Assembly (NCBI RefSeq): GCF_001437205.1
Contig: NZ_JQAZ01000008.1
Location: forward strand, 1-64,000
Direction: 5' to 3'
Length of the DNA: 64,000 nucleotides
From: Lactobacillus selangorensis
GTDB taxonomy: Bacteria; Bacillota; Bacilli; Lactobacillales; Lactobacillaceae
Numbering within the stretch: position 1 is the stretch's first letter; the number at the start of each line of letters is the position of its first letter. The position numbers and the translations under genes were made by a program. Below the pieces are notes generated by a model. That model had not been told where the DNA came from and ran no database searches. It saw nothing but the letters and a program-made list of their open reading frames with translations. This document shows, one piece after another, positions 1-8,899 of the stretch.

Positions 1-651
1 GTCAAAGTATCCAAACACGTTCTTAAGAATCAGAAAATGATTACGCTCCATTTAGGTTCGGGTTGCTCGATGACGGCCTTTGACAATGGCAAGGTCATTG
101 ATACATCGATGGGCTTCACACCGGAGGCTGGACTGACGATGAGCACTCGCGCCGGCGACCTTGATGCCTCTCTGTTTCCATATTTAATGAAAAAATTGAA
201 TGTGGATGCGGATGGTCTGAATGATATTTTAAACGAAAAGTCCGGTTTGCTAGGCATTTCAGGCGTTTCACCAGATATGCGGGATGTGCTGGCTGCCCGT
301 GACACCAACCCACGTGCTCAGCTGGCTGTTGATATGTTTGTCAATCGCATCGTTCGATATATTGGCAGTTATGCTGCCGAAATGCAGGGTCTCGATACCA
401 TCGTCTTTACAGCTGGTGTCGGTGAAAATAGTGCCCCAATCCGCAAACTAGTTTGTGCCAAACTGGGTGCTCTTGGCGTTAAGCTTGATTCGGTCAAGAA
501 TGAAGTGGTCGGCAAGGAACGAATCATCAGCCAGCCAGCGTCTAAGGTCAAGGTAATGGTCGTCCCGACGAATGAAGAGCTGATGATTGCGAAGGATGCT
601 TTTCAGAAGAGCCATCTTGAAAAACGCGTTCGAGTCGCACTGCAAGCTTAA
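1..651 (+). CDS. ackA: Acetate kinase, C-terminal part (5' end outside window)
   Basis: Acetate kinase makes ATP and acetate from acetyl phosphate in the cytoplasm. The open frame runs from base 1 without an upstream start, so the N-terminus lies outside the window. About 216 residues are present. The first readable stretch carries the acetokinase signature region (HLGSG, then DTSMGFTPEAGL and STRAGD), followed by the second ATPase lobe (FTAGVGENS) and the C-terminal EELMIA stretch. A bidirectional terminator follows 12 bases after the stop. The identification is firm. Confidence 0.95.
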   Translation, partial: VKVSKHVLKNQKMITLHLGSGCSMTAFDNGKVIDTSMGFTPEAGLTMSTRAGDLDASLFPYLMKKLNVDADGLNDILNEKSGLLGISGVSPDMRDVLAARDTNPRAQLAVDMFVNRIVRYIGSYAAEMQGLDTIVFTAGVGENSAPIRKLVCAKLGALGVKLDSVKNEVVGKERIISQPASKVKVMVVPTNEELMIAKDAFQKSHLEKRVRVALQA

Positions 652-663
652 AATAAGATACAA

Positions 664-702
664 AAAGGCTGCTAAAACAATTTTGTTTTAGCAGCCTTTT
701 TT
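664..702. terminator. Bidirectional rho-independent terminator between ackA and ogt
   Basis: A near-perfect stem (AGGCTGCTAAAACAA paired with its complement) has an A-run on the left and a T-run on the right. It can end transcription of both convergent genes. Confidence 0.9.
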
Positions 703-705
703 AAG

Positions 706-1200
706 TTAATGCTGTTCTAATGCTAGCAACGTTTTTTTCATTGGTTCGCCGCCCCGATAGCCGCCTAAACTGCCATCTTTGCGGAGCACTCGGTGGCAAG
801 GAACGACAATCAAGAGCGGATTTTTGCCGACTGCACTGGCAACGGCACGGACAGCGTCGGAATGGCCGCTCTGCTCAGCCAGTTCGGTATAAGTGACGGT
901 CTGACCATAAGGAATCGTCTGCAACGCCTGCCAGACTTGTTTTCGTAAGAGTGTGCCTTGCAGAAAATCGAGCGGCAGGTCAAAAGATTGCGACTGACCA
1001 TTCCAATAAGCATCAAGGGCGTTGAGCGCATGTTCGTTATGAGTACGGTCCAGCTGATAAGTGGTGTCGGCGGGCAGAAATTGGGCCATTTCATTTTGAC
1101 TGGCGTCGGGTGAACCGACGAAACACAACCCGTTCAGGGTCGTTCCTAGCCAAAAGGTGTGTCCATGGGTGCTGAATTGAGTTGTGTAAACTGTTGTCAT
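706..1200 (-). CDS. ogt: Methylated-DNA--protein-cysteine methyltransferase
   Basis: This suicide repair protein moves the alkyl group from O6-alkylguanine in DNA to its own cysteine. The 164-residue length is normal for single-domain Ogt. The active-site motif PCHRVL with its reactive Cys is present, followed by GGYRGG. The DNA-binding helix region (YGQTVTYTELA) precedes it, and RAVASAVGKNP is the usual pre-active-site stretch. The gene converges on ackA and is divergent from the Eis-like gene. Confidence 0.95.
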   Translation of the reverse strand: MTTVYTTQFSTHGHTFWLGTTLNGLCFVGSPDASQNEMAQFLPADTTYQLDRTHNEHALNALDAYWNGQSQSFDLPLDFLQGTLLRKQVWQALQTIPYGQTVTYTELAEQSGHSDAVRAVASAVGKNPLLIVVPCHRVLRKDGSLGGYRGGEPMKKTLLALEQH

Positions 1201-1261
1201 GAAAAGACCTCCATTTTTTGCCTTAAGTGTATCAAAATCATTCTAAAAAGCAATCAAGCGA

Positions 1262-1290
1262 TTGGGTTCGCCGTTTGAAAACGCTATAAT
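1262..1290 (+). promoter_or_regulatory. Sigma-A type promoter for the Eis-like gene
   Basis: TTGGGT at 1262-1267 is separated by 17 bases from a perfect TATAAT at 1285-1290. A GAGGAGGGG ribosome binding site follows at 1301. Confidence 0.75.
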
Positions 1291-1314
1291 AAATTTATTA
1301 GAGGAGGGGATTAG

Positions 1315-2490
1315 ATGATTTCGAAACGAATGTTGACGGCAGCCGATGTGTCGGCGTTTTATGCACTGACGGTCTATGCGTTTAACAAACGGGATTCTGA
1401 GGACCGGCGGCGAGCGTTCAAGCAGCTTTATGACAATAGTCGGGGGTATGGCCTGTTTGTCGATGATAAGCTGGTCAGCGGCTTTTTGGGGACGCCGTTC
1501 GGGGTCAATTTTTACGGTCAGCCGTTTCAGATGAGCGGCATCGGTTATGTGGCGAGTTATCCCGAATTTGCCGGCCATGGCAGCATTTCGCAGCTGATGA
1601 CGCTGGCATTCCATGATATGCATGCTCAGCATGTGACTTTATCATACTTGGCACCATTTTCAGATGCATTTTACCGGCGTTTCGGCTATGAGGACGCCTT
1701 CGATCAGGCTCGCCACGAGATGGCGAGTCGCGACCTGCCCCGCACCAAATTTCCAGTCGCAGACGGTCACGTTGAGCGGCTGGCATTTGCAGATGCAATT
1801 CCGCTGATCAGCAAACTGCACAACGAGCATCCATTGAATCAGCATGCCGGAACGAATCGGCAGAATTGGTGGTGGCAGTATGATGTCCTTAAGCATCCTG
1901 ATTGGGAGGTCGCTGTTTATTTTGATGCTCAGGAAACGGTGCAGGGTTATTTGATTTATGAACGGGAACCAGACACATTTCTGATTCATGAGTGCTTTGT
2001 CGAAACGATTGCTGCACGTCAGCAATTATTCAACTTCGTGCGGAAGCATCAATCGGCATATCGCCAGTTTGTGTATGCAAGCGGTGCGCCGGTGCAGCTG
2101 CATGATTTATTTGCCGATCCGCAGACATTGAAAACGCAGATTGTGCCGTACATGATGGCCCGAATTGTCGATGTTGCCGATTTTTTGGCCAAATACCCGT
2201 ACCAGCCAGCGGCCGATCAGACGCTGGCTTTCAATCTGGAAGATCGTTTTCTGCCGGAAAATGAAGGGACTTGGCGGTTAACGACGCATAATGGGCAGAC
2301 AACGGCTGAAAAAGTAACGGCGCCCGCTGAGATTACTTTGACCGTACAGCAGCTGACGAAGGCCGCTTTTGGGTACCGTTCGCTGCTGAGTCAGCACCAA
2401 TATGGGGAATTAACGGGCTCTATAACGGCGTTACAAAAGTTGCAACGCCTGCTTGTAACGGGGCAGCCGATGCTCTGGGACTACTTCTAA
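1315..2490 (+). CDS. Eis-like GNAT N-acetyltransferase
   Basis: The 391-residue length and organisation fit the Eis family: an N-terminal GNAT domain (about 1-140), a second degenerate GNAT-like domain, and a C-terminal SCP2-like domain (from about 290). The opening resembles the family pattern, with SGFLGTPF and GIGYVASYPEFAGHGSISQLM forming the acetyl-CoA binding strand and loop, then YLAPFSDAFYRRFGYE. Characterised members acetylate amines such as aminoglycosides or protein lysines; the substrate here is unknown. The ATG is preceded by a strong GAGGAGGGG. The gene appears to be transcribed alone from the promoter at 1262-1290. Confidence 0.8.
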   Translation: MISKRMLTAADVSAFYALTVYAFNKRDSEDRRRAFKQLYDNSRGYGLFVDDKLVSGFLGTPFGVNFYGQPFQMSGIGYVASYPEFAGHGSISQLMTLAFHDMHAQHVTLSYLAPFSDAFYRRFGYEDAFDQARHEMASRDLPRTKFPVADGHVERLAFADAIPLISKLHNEHPLNQHAGTNRQNWWWQYDVLKHPDWEVAVYFDAQETVQGYLIYEREPDTFLIHECFVETIAARQQLFNFVRKHQSAYRQFVYASGAPVQLHDLFADPQTLKTQIVPYMMARIVDVADFLAKYPYQPAADQTLAFNLEDRFLPENEGTWRLTTHNGQTTAEKVTAPAEITLTVQQLTKAAFGYRSLLSQHQYGELTGSITALQKLQRLLVTGQPMLWDYF

Positions 2491-2569
2491 CTGGTATTTT
2501 TCACCCGCAGCCGCTTGGTTAGCGTTATACTGATATGGACGGTTTTTTTCAGAAAGCGAGATCCTTGGG

Positions 2570-4168
2570 GTGCAGAAAAAACAATTAAATCTATTTACAA
2601 CGGTCATGCTGGCCTTAAGTGCAATCATCGGGTCCGGCTGGCTGTTCGGTTCATGGGAAGCCACTAAAGTCGCTGGCCCAGCTGCCATTTTGTCCTGGAT
2701 TATCGGGGCAGTCGTGATCGATACAATCGCCTTCAATTACATTGAATTAGGGACGATGTTTCCTGAAAGCGGCGGAATGAGCCAGTATGCCCAATACACA
2801 CATGGTTCGTTCGTCGGGTTTATCGCTGCGTGGGCTAATTGGTTGTCGCTATTGACGATCATTCCGATTGAAGCGGTCGCCGCTGTGCAATACATGAGTT
2901 CATGGCCATGGTCATGGGCTAACTGGACGCATCGCTTTTTAGCCAATGGGCAGATTACGACGCCTGGATTAGGTGTTGTCTTCCTATTTATTCTAGTTTT
3001 TACCTTATTAAATTACTGGTCGGTCAGTTTGCTGACCCATTTCACCAACTTCATTTCGATTTTTAAAATCGGAGTGCCGCTGCTGACAATTGTGACCTTA
3101 TTACTATCCGGGTTTCATCCCGCCAATTTCGGCCATAGTGTCGGAACGTTCTTCCCATATGGGACGGCCGCCGTTTTTGCAGCGACCTCAGTGTCTGGGA
3201 TTATTTTTTCCTATAATGCCTTCCAGACGGTAATCAATATGGGCAGCGAGATTAAAGAGCCGCACAAAAATATTGGGCGAGCCATAACGATTTCGCTGCT
3301 GATCAGCGGTGTGATCTACATTATGCTGCAGGTGACTTATATCGGCTCTGTGGCACCAAAACTGCTTGCACGGGTCGGCTGGCGGGGGATTAACTTCAGT
3401 TCACCGTTTGCCGATATTGCGATTTTATTGGGAATCAACTGGTTAGCCATCCTATTATATGTCGATGCGTTTGTTTCGCCTGTCGGAACCGGAGTGTCGT
3501 TCGTTGCATCGACTGCTCGTGTCTTAGCATCGATGTCGTCCGGCGAGCATGTGCCGCAGCTTTTAGGCAAATTCAATCGCAAGTACAACACCCCACGTGT
3601 GGCGCTGATTACGAATATGGTGCTCAGCATGGTGATGGTGTCGGTCTTTCGGAGCTGGAGTCTTTTAGCCAACGTCATTTCAACTTCGACGCTGATCGCT
3701 TATTTGACGGGACCGGTAGCTGTGATGGCGTTGCGACGGGTCGCACCGGATTTGAAACGGCCGGTCCATTCGAAATGGCTGCCGTTCATGGCGCCGTTTG
3801 CGTTTGTGCTGGCCAGTCTGGCGATTTACTGGGCGATGTGGCCGACGACAATCGAAGTTATCGGCGTCATTGTACTCGGTTTTCCGATGTACTTCTTCTT
3901 CGAGGCCAAACAGCAATGGCGGGATACACGCCAGGCCTTGAAAAGCGGCTTGTGGATGGTCAGCTATCTGGTCGTTTTGGCGGTAATTTCCTACATTGGG
4001 AGCCGCCAGTTCAATGGCAGCAACCTGTTGCACTATCCATGGGACTTTGTGATTATCATCATCGTCAGTCTTATTTTCTACGAATGGGGCGTTCATAGTT
4101 CGTATCGCAGCCCTTACTTCGAACGGGCGCTTAAAATCAACCAAAATGTGCGGACAAAAAAAGATTGA
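2570..4168 (+). CDS. APC-superfamily amino acid permease
   Basis: A 532-residue integral membrane protein with about 12-14 hydrophobic segments. The first helix carries the APC-type unwound glycine motif (IIGSGWLFG). From memory, the overall pattern (GSxWLF, then SWIIGA, then YIELGTMFPESGG) resembles the YveA-type aspartate:proton symporters of Bacillus, but substrate cannot be read from sequence. The apparent start is GTG at 2570, with only a weak GAAAGCGAG upstream, so the start is the least certain part. It is followed directly by a terminator that overlaps the stop codon. Confidence 0.8.
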   Translation: MQKKQLNLFTTVMLALSAIIGSGWLFGSWEATKVAGPAAILSWIIGAVVIDTIAFNYIELGTMFPESGGMSQYAQYTHGSFVGFIAAWANWLSLLTIIPIEAVAAVQYMSSWPWSWANWTHRFLANGQITTPGLGVVFLFILVFTLLNYWSVSLLTHFTNFISIFKIGVPLLTIVTLLLSGFHPANFGHSVGTFFPYGTAAVFAATSVSGIIFSYNAFQTVINMGSEIKEPHKNIGRAITISLLISGVIYIMLQVTYIGSVAPKLLARVGWRGINFSSPFADIAILLGINWLAILLYVDAFVSPVGTGVSFVASTARVLASMSSGEHVPQLLGKFNRKYNTPRVALITNMVLSMVMVSVFRSWSLLANVISTSTLIAYLTGPVAVMALRRVAPDLKRPVHSKWLPFMAPFAFVLASLAIYWAMWPTTIEVIGVIVLGFPMYFFFEAKQQWRDTRQALKSGLWMVSYLVVLAVISYIGSRQFNGSNLLHYPWDFVIIIIVSLIFYEWGVHSSYRSPYFERALKINQNVRTKKD

Positions 4169-4190
4169 GGAAATTTCCTCAATCTTTTTT
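4157..4190 (+). terminator. Rho-independent terminator of the APC permease gene
   Basis: A palindromic stem (AAAGATTGAGGAAA and its complement) with a T-run. It begins before the TGA stop, so the stop lies within the stem. An A-run on the left may also make it serve the convergent small gene. Confidence 0.85.
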
Positions 4191-4192
4191 AA

Positions 4193-4375
4193 TTAGCAAA
4201 CGTATATGGAAACGACTAAGTAGCGTAACTGTGATAAGTCGGGCCAGTGCAGCCGTGATTTTTGCTCAGATTCCGCAGGAGCGGTCGTGGTCGGGTTTTG
4301 TTCGAAAACAACTGCTTCGTCTTGCACATCTTCGGGGTGCAAGCGCAACCCATATTGATTGTAGAATTTTTTCAT
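4193..4375 (-). CDS. Small protein of unknown function (60 aa)
   Basis: I do not recognise this protein. The ATG at 4375 has AGGAG about ten bases upstream, better placed than the in-frame GTG-side start at 4387. A promoter-like pair (TTGCGT, 16 bases, TAAAAT) lies at 4446-4419. The product begins MKKFYNQYGLRL, has an acidic and Thr/Ala-rich middle, and ends in a hydrophobic tail (LRYLVVSIYVC). A true small gene is plausible because it has its own signals and shares a terminator region with the permease. Coding status is not proven. Confidence 0.5.
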   Translation of the reverse strand: MKKFYNQYGLRLHPEDVQDEAVVFEQNPTTTAPAESEQKSRLHWPDLSQLRYLVVSIYVC

Positions 4376-4418
4376 CTTCAAACACACTCCTATCAGAAAA
4401 ACTCTTTTTGTACCGTCG

Positions 4419-4446
4419 ATTTTACGCCTTTACAATTGAAACGCAA
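4419..4446 (-). promoter_or_regulatory. Putative promoter for the 60-aa gene
   Basis: On the minus strand, TTGCGT (4446-4441) and TAAAAT (4424-4419) are separated by 16 bases. Confidence 0.45.
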
Positions 4447-4499
4447 GCTAATTGACCAAAAAACGTTTTTAAAATAGAAATCGGTTTCATGTCGGGAAG

Positions 4500-4526
4500 A
4501 AAAAAGAAGCCGCAATTGGCTTCTCC
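4500..4526 (-). terminator. Terminator of the 126-aa gene
   Basis: On the minus strand, GAAGCC and GGCTTC form a short GC stem followed by a T-run just after the stop codon at 4537. Confidence 0.8.
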
Positions 4527-4536
4527 TAGGTTTATT

Positions 4537-4917
4537 TTAGCGTTTAACCGTTTTGATCCACTTTTCAGCAGCTTCCATGGCCTTATCTTCAACAGCGTCC
4601 CATGTGTCGAACTTGGAAATTTCCAAGACGAGTTCATCGGCACTATCAGAGAAAGTACTCTTGTTGTTGATGGTGATCGCGTATTGGTCAAAATCAAAGG
4701 TATCGTTGACGTGACGGATCTGCAGGGTAAAGAAGGCCGCCTCGTAGTTTTGAACGTTATCAGGTTCTTGTAATAAAACGTCCAAGGTTTCTTTGTCATC
4801 AGAATATTGTAATGTTTTAAGCTTATCCCAGAGATGACGGTAATCCTTGTGTAATTCGTCGAGCTGTGCGTCGCTCAACTTCATATCGAATTCAACCTTT
4901 TGATTATCTAATTCCAT
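4537..4917 (-). CDS. Conserved-looking protein of unknown function (126 aa)
   Basis: I do not recognise the family. The ATG at 4917 has GAGGGAAG upstream and is preferred over the longer frame opening with TTG at 4953. The product is soluble and acidic. It begins with a helical, charged stretch (DAQLDELHKDYRHLWDKLKTL), has a beta-rich centre (AAFFTLQIRH, FDQYAITINN) and ends in an amphipathic helix (AMEAAEKWIKTVKR). It has its own terminator and stands divergent from the rsmG-parAB operon. Confidence 0.7.
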   Translation of the reverse strand: MELDNQKVEFDMKLSDAQLDELHKDYRHLWDKLKTLQYSDDKETLDVLLQEPDNVQNYEAAFFTLQIRHVNDTFDFDQYAITINNKSTFSDSADELVLEISKFDTWDAVEDKAMEAAEKWIKTVKR

Positions 4918-5036
4918 TTTTCGCGCTTCCCTCACAAAATTTTTGCCGTTCAACGAGTTTTCCCGTTCTCTTCCATAATAACCTTCTTAGGCCTGTTTCG
5001 TCAAAAAAATCACGCCGCTGAGTTCCTTGAGAACGG

Positions 5037-5065
5037 TTGCGTTTCCTTGTTTTTTAGGGTAAAGT
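5037..5065 (+). promoter_or_regulatory. Putative promoter of the rsmG-parA-parB operon
   Basis: TTGCGT at 5037-5042, a 17-base spacer and TAAAGT at 5060-5065. The -10 is imperfect, so the call is moderate. Confidence 0.45.
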
Positions 5066-5073
5066 AGCCTATG

Positions 5074-5097
5074 TGTGAAACATGCGATTGTTCCACA
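5074..5097. repeat. Inverted pair of parS-like half-sites facing outward
   Basis: TGTGAAACA (5074-5082) and TGTTCCACA (5089-5097) are near-inverted repeats around a 6-base centre. Each resembles half of the ParB site consensus, but in the opposite arrangement to a true parS palindrome. It sits just upstream of rsmG. Confidence 0.35.
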
Positions 5098-5112
5098 GAA
5101 TGAGAGGCGAAT

Positions 5113-5847
5113 ATGAACCCATTAGAATTTAAACAAGCGTTGGCCGAACATGATATTCACCTGACGGACCAACAAATGAAACAGTTCCATGATTATTATC
5201 AATTTTTAGTGCAAGAAAATCAGAAAATGAATTTGACGGCGATTACAGCCGAACCTGAAGTTTATTTGAAGCACTTTTATGACTCGCTGACGCCGGCTTT
5301 TTATGTGCCTGAATTTAAAGACGCCATTTCAATCTGCGATGTCGGTGCTGGCGCCGGTTTTCCATCGCTGCCGCTGAAGATTGTTTTCCCGCAGCTTCAA
5401 GTAACCATCATTGATTCATTGAATAAACGGATTAAGTTCTTGAATGAATTAGCACAGAAACTGGACCTGACTGGGGTGTCCTTCATCCACAGCCGGGCGG
5501 AAGATTTTGGCAGCAAACGGAGCGAACACCGGGAACAGTACGACATGGTGCTGGCACGGGCCGTCGCACGCCTGAATGTGCTGGCTGAACTCTGTTTGCC
5601 GCTGGTCAAAAAAGGCGGCCAGTTTGTGGCTTTGAAAGCAAGTCATACTGAAGAAGAACTGACTGATGCGCAATATGCGATTCAGAAATTGGGCGGCCAG
5701 GTAACTCAGGATATTGCTTTTGAATTGCCTGAAACCGGCGACCAGCGTCATATTCTGGTCATTACCAAGAAGCGGCAGACGCCGAAAACCTATCCCCGCA
5801 AGGCGGGCGTGCCGAATAAAAAGCCGCTTGTGGATCGGGAGGTGTAG
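5113..5847 (+). CDS. rsmG: 16S rRNA (guanine527-N7)-methyltransferase
   Basis: RsmG (GidB) methylates N7 of G527 in 16S rRNA using S-adenosylmethionine. The 244-residue length is typical. The SAM-binding glycine motif [15 protein letters not shown] is near residues 75-90, preceded by MNLTAIT and the conserved FYDSL. The C-terminus is a Lys/Arg-rich tail. The ATG follows GAGAGGCGA. As in many Firmicutes, it is joined to parA, here with a 3-base gap, so the three genes form one operon. Confidence 0.95.
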   Translation: MNPLEFKQALAEHDIHLTDQQMKQFHDYYQFLVQENQKMNLTAITAEPEVYLKHFYDSLTPAFYVPEFKDAISICDVGAGAGFPSLPLKIVFPQLQVTIIDSLNKRIKFLNELAQKLDLTGVSFIHSRAEDFGSKRSEHREQYDMVLARAVARLNVLAELCLPLVKKGGQFVALKASHTEEELTDAQYAIQKLGGQVTQDIAFELPETGDQRHILVITKKRQTPKTYPRKAGVPNKKPLVDREV

Positions 5848-5850
5848 GTA

Positions 5851-6618
5851 ATGGCGTATACGATTGCAATCGCCAATCAGAAGGGCGGCGTTGGCAAAAC
5901 AACGACGGCTGTCAATCTGGGTGCCGATTTGGCCGATCAGGGCAAACGAGTGCTGTTGGTCGATGCCGATGCGCAGGGCAATGCGACCAGCGGCGTCGGA
6001 ATCGAAAAGGGGGCCGTCGAAAAGGATATGTACGATGTTTTAGTCAATGAATATCCACTCGAAAAAGCCGTTTTAAAGACCCAGCACAAAGGACTTGATG
6101 TCGTCCCAGCTACCATTCAATTGGCAGGGGCCGAAATCGAACTGATGTCGCAGATGGCACGTGAAATGCGGCTAAAGCTGGGCCTCAAAGCTGTTCAGGC
6201 TGATTATGATTATATTCTGATCGATTGCCCGCCATCGTTGGGTCAGGTGTCGATCAATGCCTTTACAGCCAGCGATTCGATTCTGATTCCTGTCCAGAGC
6301 GAATATTATGCCCTTGAAGGACTCGGTCAATTATTAAATACAATGAAACTCGTGCAGAAGCATTTTAATCCCGATCTCAAGGTCGAAGGGGTCCTGCTGA
6401 CGATGTACGATGCCCGTACCAATCTGGGTGCCCAAGTCATCGAAGAAGTCCGCAAACACTTCGGCGAGCGGGTCTACAAAACGGTCATTCCCCGCAACAC
6501 GCGTCTGGCCGAAGCGCCTAGCCATGGTCTGCCAATCAGCGACTATGACAAACGTTCAAAGGGTGCGCAAGTCTATGAAGATTTAACAAAGGAAGTGCTG
6601 CAAGCACATGGCGAATAA
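5851..6618 (+). CDS. parA: Chromosome-partitioning ATPase ParA/Soj
   Basis: A 255-residue Walker-type ATPase that works with ParB in chromosome segregation and control of replication start. The deviant Walker A motif KGGVGKTTT is at about residues 11-19, with the signature lysine. Walker B is IDCPPSLG (about 125), and VDADAQGNAT gives the switch region. Only 3 bases separate it from rsmG, and its 3' end overlaps parB by 11 bases, which suggests translational coupling. Confidence 0.95.
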   Translation: MAYTIAIANQKGGVGKTTTAVNLGADLADQGKRVLLVDADAQGNATSGVGIEKGAVEKDMYDVLVNEYPLEKAVLKTQHKGLDVVPATIQLAGAEIELMSQMAREMRLKLGLKAVQADYDYILIDCPPSLGQVSINAFTASDSILIPVQSEYYALEGLGQLLNTMKLVQKHFNPDLKVEGVLLTMYDARTNLGAQVIEEVRKHFGERVYKTVIPRNTRLAEAPSHGLPISDYDKRSKGAQVYEDLTKEVLQAHGE

Positions 6619-7486
6619 AAATAGTAAGGGCTTAGGGAAAGGGCTCGATGCGATCTTTTCATCGGCATTCGGTGCTGAAACCGAAACGACTCCCGAAGAG
6701 ACCGTTACGGAAATCAATTTAGACGAAATCCGGCCGAATCCCTACCAGCCTCGCAAGACCTTCGACGATGAAGCACTGAAGGAATTAGCCGCTTCAATCG
6801 AAGAATCCGGTGTGTTTCAGCCGATTCTAGTGCGTAAAAGTGTCAACGGTTATGAAATCATTGCTGGCGAACGGCGTTTTAGAGCATCGCAGCTGGCCAA
6901 AAAAGAAACAATTCCAGCCATTGTCCGTGATTTCGATGAACAGAAGATGATGGAGGTCGCCGTCTTGGAAAATCTGCAGCGAGAAGATTTGACGCCGCTT
7001 GAAGAAGCCGAAGCTTACGATACGCTGCTTAAGAAACTCCATCTGACCCAAGCTGAAATTTCGGAACGATTGGGGAAGAGCCGGCCGTACATCGCCAATT
7101 ACTTGCGCTTGCTAGGACTGCCGGCGGCGACGAAAAAACTGCTGCAGGCTAAAAAACTGTCGATGGGGCAAGCCCGAACCCTTTTGGGGCTGAAAGACAA
7201 GCAGAAGATCAATCGGTTGGCCGAACGCACGGTCAAGGATAATCTAACTGTGCGGCAGCTGGAACAGCTGGTCAATGAGATGAATCAGGTCAAACCCAAG
7301 CCGAAAAAGAAGGCCAAGGCGAAATCGCCGTACTTGCAGGCCAGTGAACATCAGCTGGGCGATAAGTTCGGGACCAAAGTCAATATTTCAGAAAATAAGC
7401 AGGGCAAGGGTAAAATCGAAATCGACTATTTGTCGACCGACGATCTGAATCGAATCCTTGAACTGCTCGATGTCAATCTGGATTAA
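6608..7486 (+). CDS. parB: Chromosome-partitioning protein ParB/Spo0J
   Basis: A 292-residue ParB. The N-terminal CTPase/clamp domain holds NPYQPRKTFD and the GERRFRAS motif (about residues 88-95). The HTH DNA-binding region follows (LTQAEISERLGKSRPYIANYLRLL), then a Lys-rich linker and a dimerisation tail (ELLDVNLD). It starts inside parA. I found no perfect parS palindrome in the window; outward-facing half-sites lie at 5074-5097. Confidence 0.95.
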   Translation: MANKNSKGLGKGLDAIFSSAFGAETETTPEETVTEINLDEIRPNPYQPRKTFDDEALKELAASIEESGVFQPILVRKSVNGYEIIAGERRFRASQLAKKETIPAIVRDFDEQKMMEVAVLENLQREDLTPLEEAEAYDTLLKKLHLTQAEISERLGKSRPYIANYLRLLGLPAATKKLLQAKKLSMGQARTLLGLKDKQKINRLAERTVKDNLTVRQLEQLVNEMNQVKPKPKKKAKAKSPYLQASEHQLGDKFGTKVNISENKQGKGKIEIDYLSTDDLNRILELLDVNLD

Positions 7487-7503
7487 ACGAAAGGAGACGC
7501 GGA

Positions 7504-7743
7504 ATGTTCAAATTAGGTGATATTATTGAAATGAAAAAGCCGCATGCTTGTGGCACCAATCGGTGGGAAGTCACTCGCATGGGCATGGATATCAAAGCCA
7601 GATGTTTAGGCTGCGGCCATGTCGTCATGATGCCGCGCCGCGATTTTCAGAAACGTTTAAAAAAGGTGCTTGTGCCGGCTGAAAAAGTCGCTTTAAGTGC
7701 TGAACCAAATTATGTGGACCCGAAACAACAGCCGCATTTTTAA
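7504..7743 (+). CDS. DUF951 family small protein
   Basis: A 79-residue protein of the DUF951 family, with a KKPHACGTNRWEVTRMGMD core and a second cysteine pair (CLGCGH) that together look like a zinc site. It follows parB by 17 bases and is preceded by AAAGGAG. The family sits in this same position, between parB and ychF, in many lactobacilli and bacilli. Its function is not known. Confidence 0.9.
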   Translation: MFKLGDIIEMKKPHACGTNRWEVTRMGMDIKARCLGCGHVVMMPRRDFQKRLKKVLVPAEKVALSAEPNYVDPKQQPHF

Positions 7744-7766
7744 AATCATAGAAAAGAGTGGAATTT

Positions 7767-8867
7767 ATGTCTTTAACAGCAGGAATTGTCGGATTACCGA
7801 ACGTCGGGAAATCCACTTTATTTAACGCAATTACCAAGGCCGGTGCCGAAATGGCCAATTATCCATTTGCCACAATCGACCCCAACGTCGGAATGGTCGA
7901 AGTGCCGGATAAACGTTTGGATCGGATTCAAGAAATCATTCCGGCCAAAAAAGTGGTGCCGACGACTTTCGAATTTACCGATATCGCCGGAATCGTCAAA
8001 GGGGCCAGCAAGGGTGAAGGGTTAGGCAATAAGTTCTTGGCCAACATCCGTGAAGTGGATGCGATCGTCCATGTTGTCCGTGCCTTCGATGACGATGAAA
8101 TCACGAGTGTCACTGGCAAAGTCGATCCGATCGATGATATCGAAACGATTAATATGGAATTAAGCATCGCTGATTTGGATTCCGTCAACAAGCGTTACAC
8201 CAAAGTTGAAAAGCAGGCTAAGAGCAAGGATAAAGATGCCATTGCCGAATTTAATGTGCTCAAGAAGATTAAACCTGTGCTCGAAGACGGCGGTTCCGTT
8301 CGTTCGATCAAATTCGATAAAGATGAACAGAAGATTGTTCATAACTTATTCTTACTGACAGCCAAGCCCGTTCTGTATGTGGCCAACATTGCCGAAGACG
8401 ATATGGCCGATCCTGAACAGTCGCCGTACGTTCAGCAAATTGAAGCATACGCCAAGAAGGATAATGCTGAAGTGATTGCCATTTCGGCCAAGACCGAAGA
8501 GGAAATTGCTGAATTGGATGACGATGAAAAGGCCGAATTCCTCGAAGCCGAAGGAGTTTCGGAACCAGGACTCGATCGTTTGATTCGTGCTTCATACCAT
8601 TTGCTTGGTTTAGCCACTTTCTTCACAGCCGGCGGCAAGGAAACACGTGCGTGGACGTTTAAACAAGGCATGAAAGCACCGCAAGTAGCCGGCATTATTC
8701 ATTCTGATTTCGAACGTGGTTTCATTCGGGCCGAAACAGTGTCCTTTACGGATCTCGATCAGCTGGGCAGTATGCAGGCCGTTAAGGAAGCCGGCAAACT
8801 CCGCCTTGAAGGGAAAGACTACGAAGTTCAAGATGGCGATATCATCGAATTCCGGTTCAATGTTTAA
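7767..8867 (+). CDS. ychF: Redox-regulated ATPase/GTPase YchF
   Basis: A 366-residue Obg-related P-loop protein that binds ATP and associates with ribosomes. G1 is GLPNVGKST at the N-terminus, with the YPFATIDPN switch region, DIAGIVKGASKGEGLGN as G3, and a C-terminal TGS domain (YEVQDGDIIEFRFNV). I chose ATG at 7767, giving the typical MSLTAGIVGLPN start, over an in-frame GTG at 7758. It is probably co-transcribed with the parAB and DUF951 genes. Confidence 0.95.
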   Translation: MSLTAGIVGLPNVGKSTLFNAITKAGAEMANYPFATIDPNVGMVEVPDKRLDRIQEIIPAKKVVPTTFEFTDIAGIVKGASKGEGLGNKFLANIREVDAIVHVVRAFDDDEITSVTGKVDPIDDIETINMELSIADLDSVNKRYTKVEKQAKSKDKDAIAEFNVLKKIKPVLEDGGSVRSIKFDKDEQKIVHNLFLLTAKPVLYVANIAEDDMADPEQSPYVQQIEAYAKKDNAEVIAISAKTEEEIAELDDDEKAEFLEAEGVSEPGLDRLIRASYHLLGLATFFTAGGKETRAWTFKQGMKAPQVAGIIHSDFERGFIRAETVSFTDLDQLGSMQAVKEAGKLRLEGKDYEVQDGDIIEFRFNV

Positions 8868-8899
8868 AACGAACACACAAAAGAGGGAGAATTTTCTAA

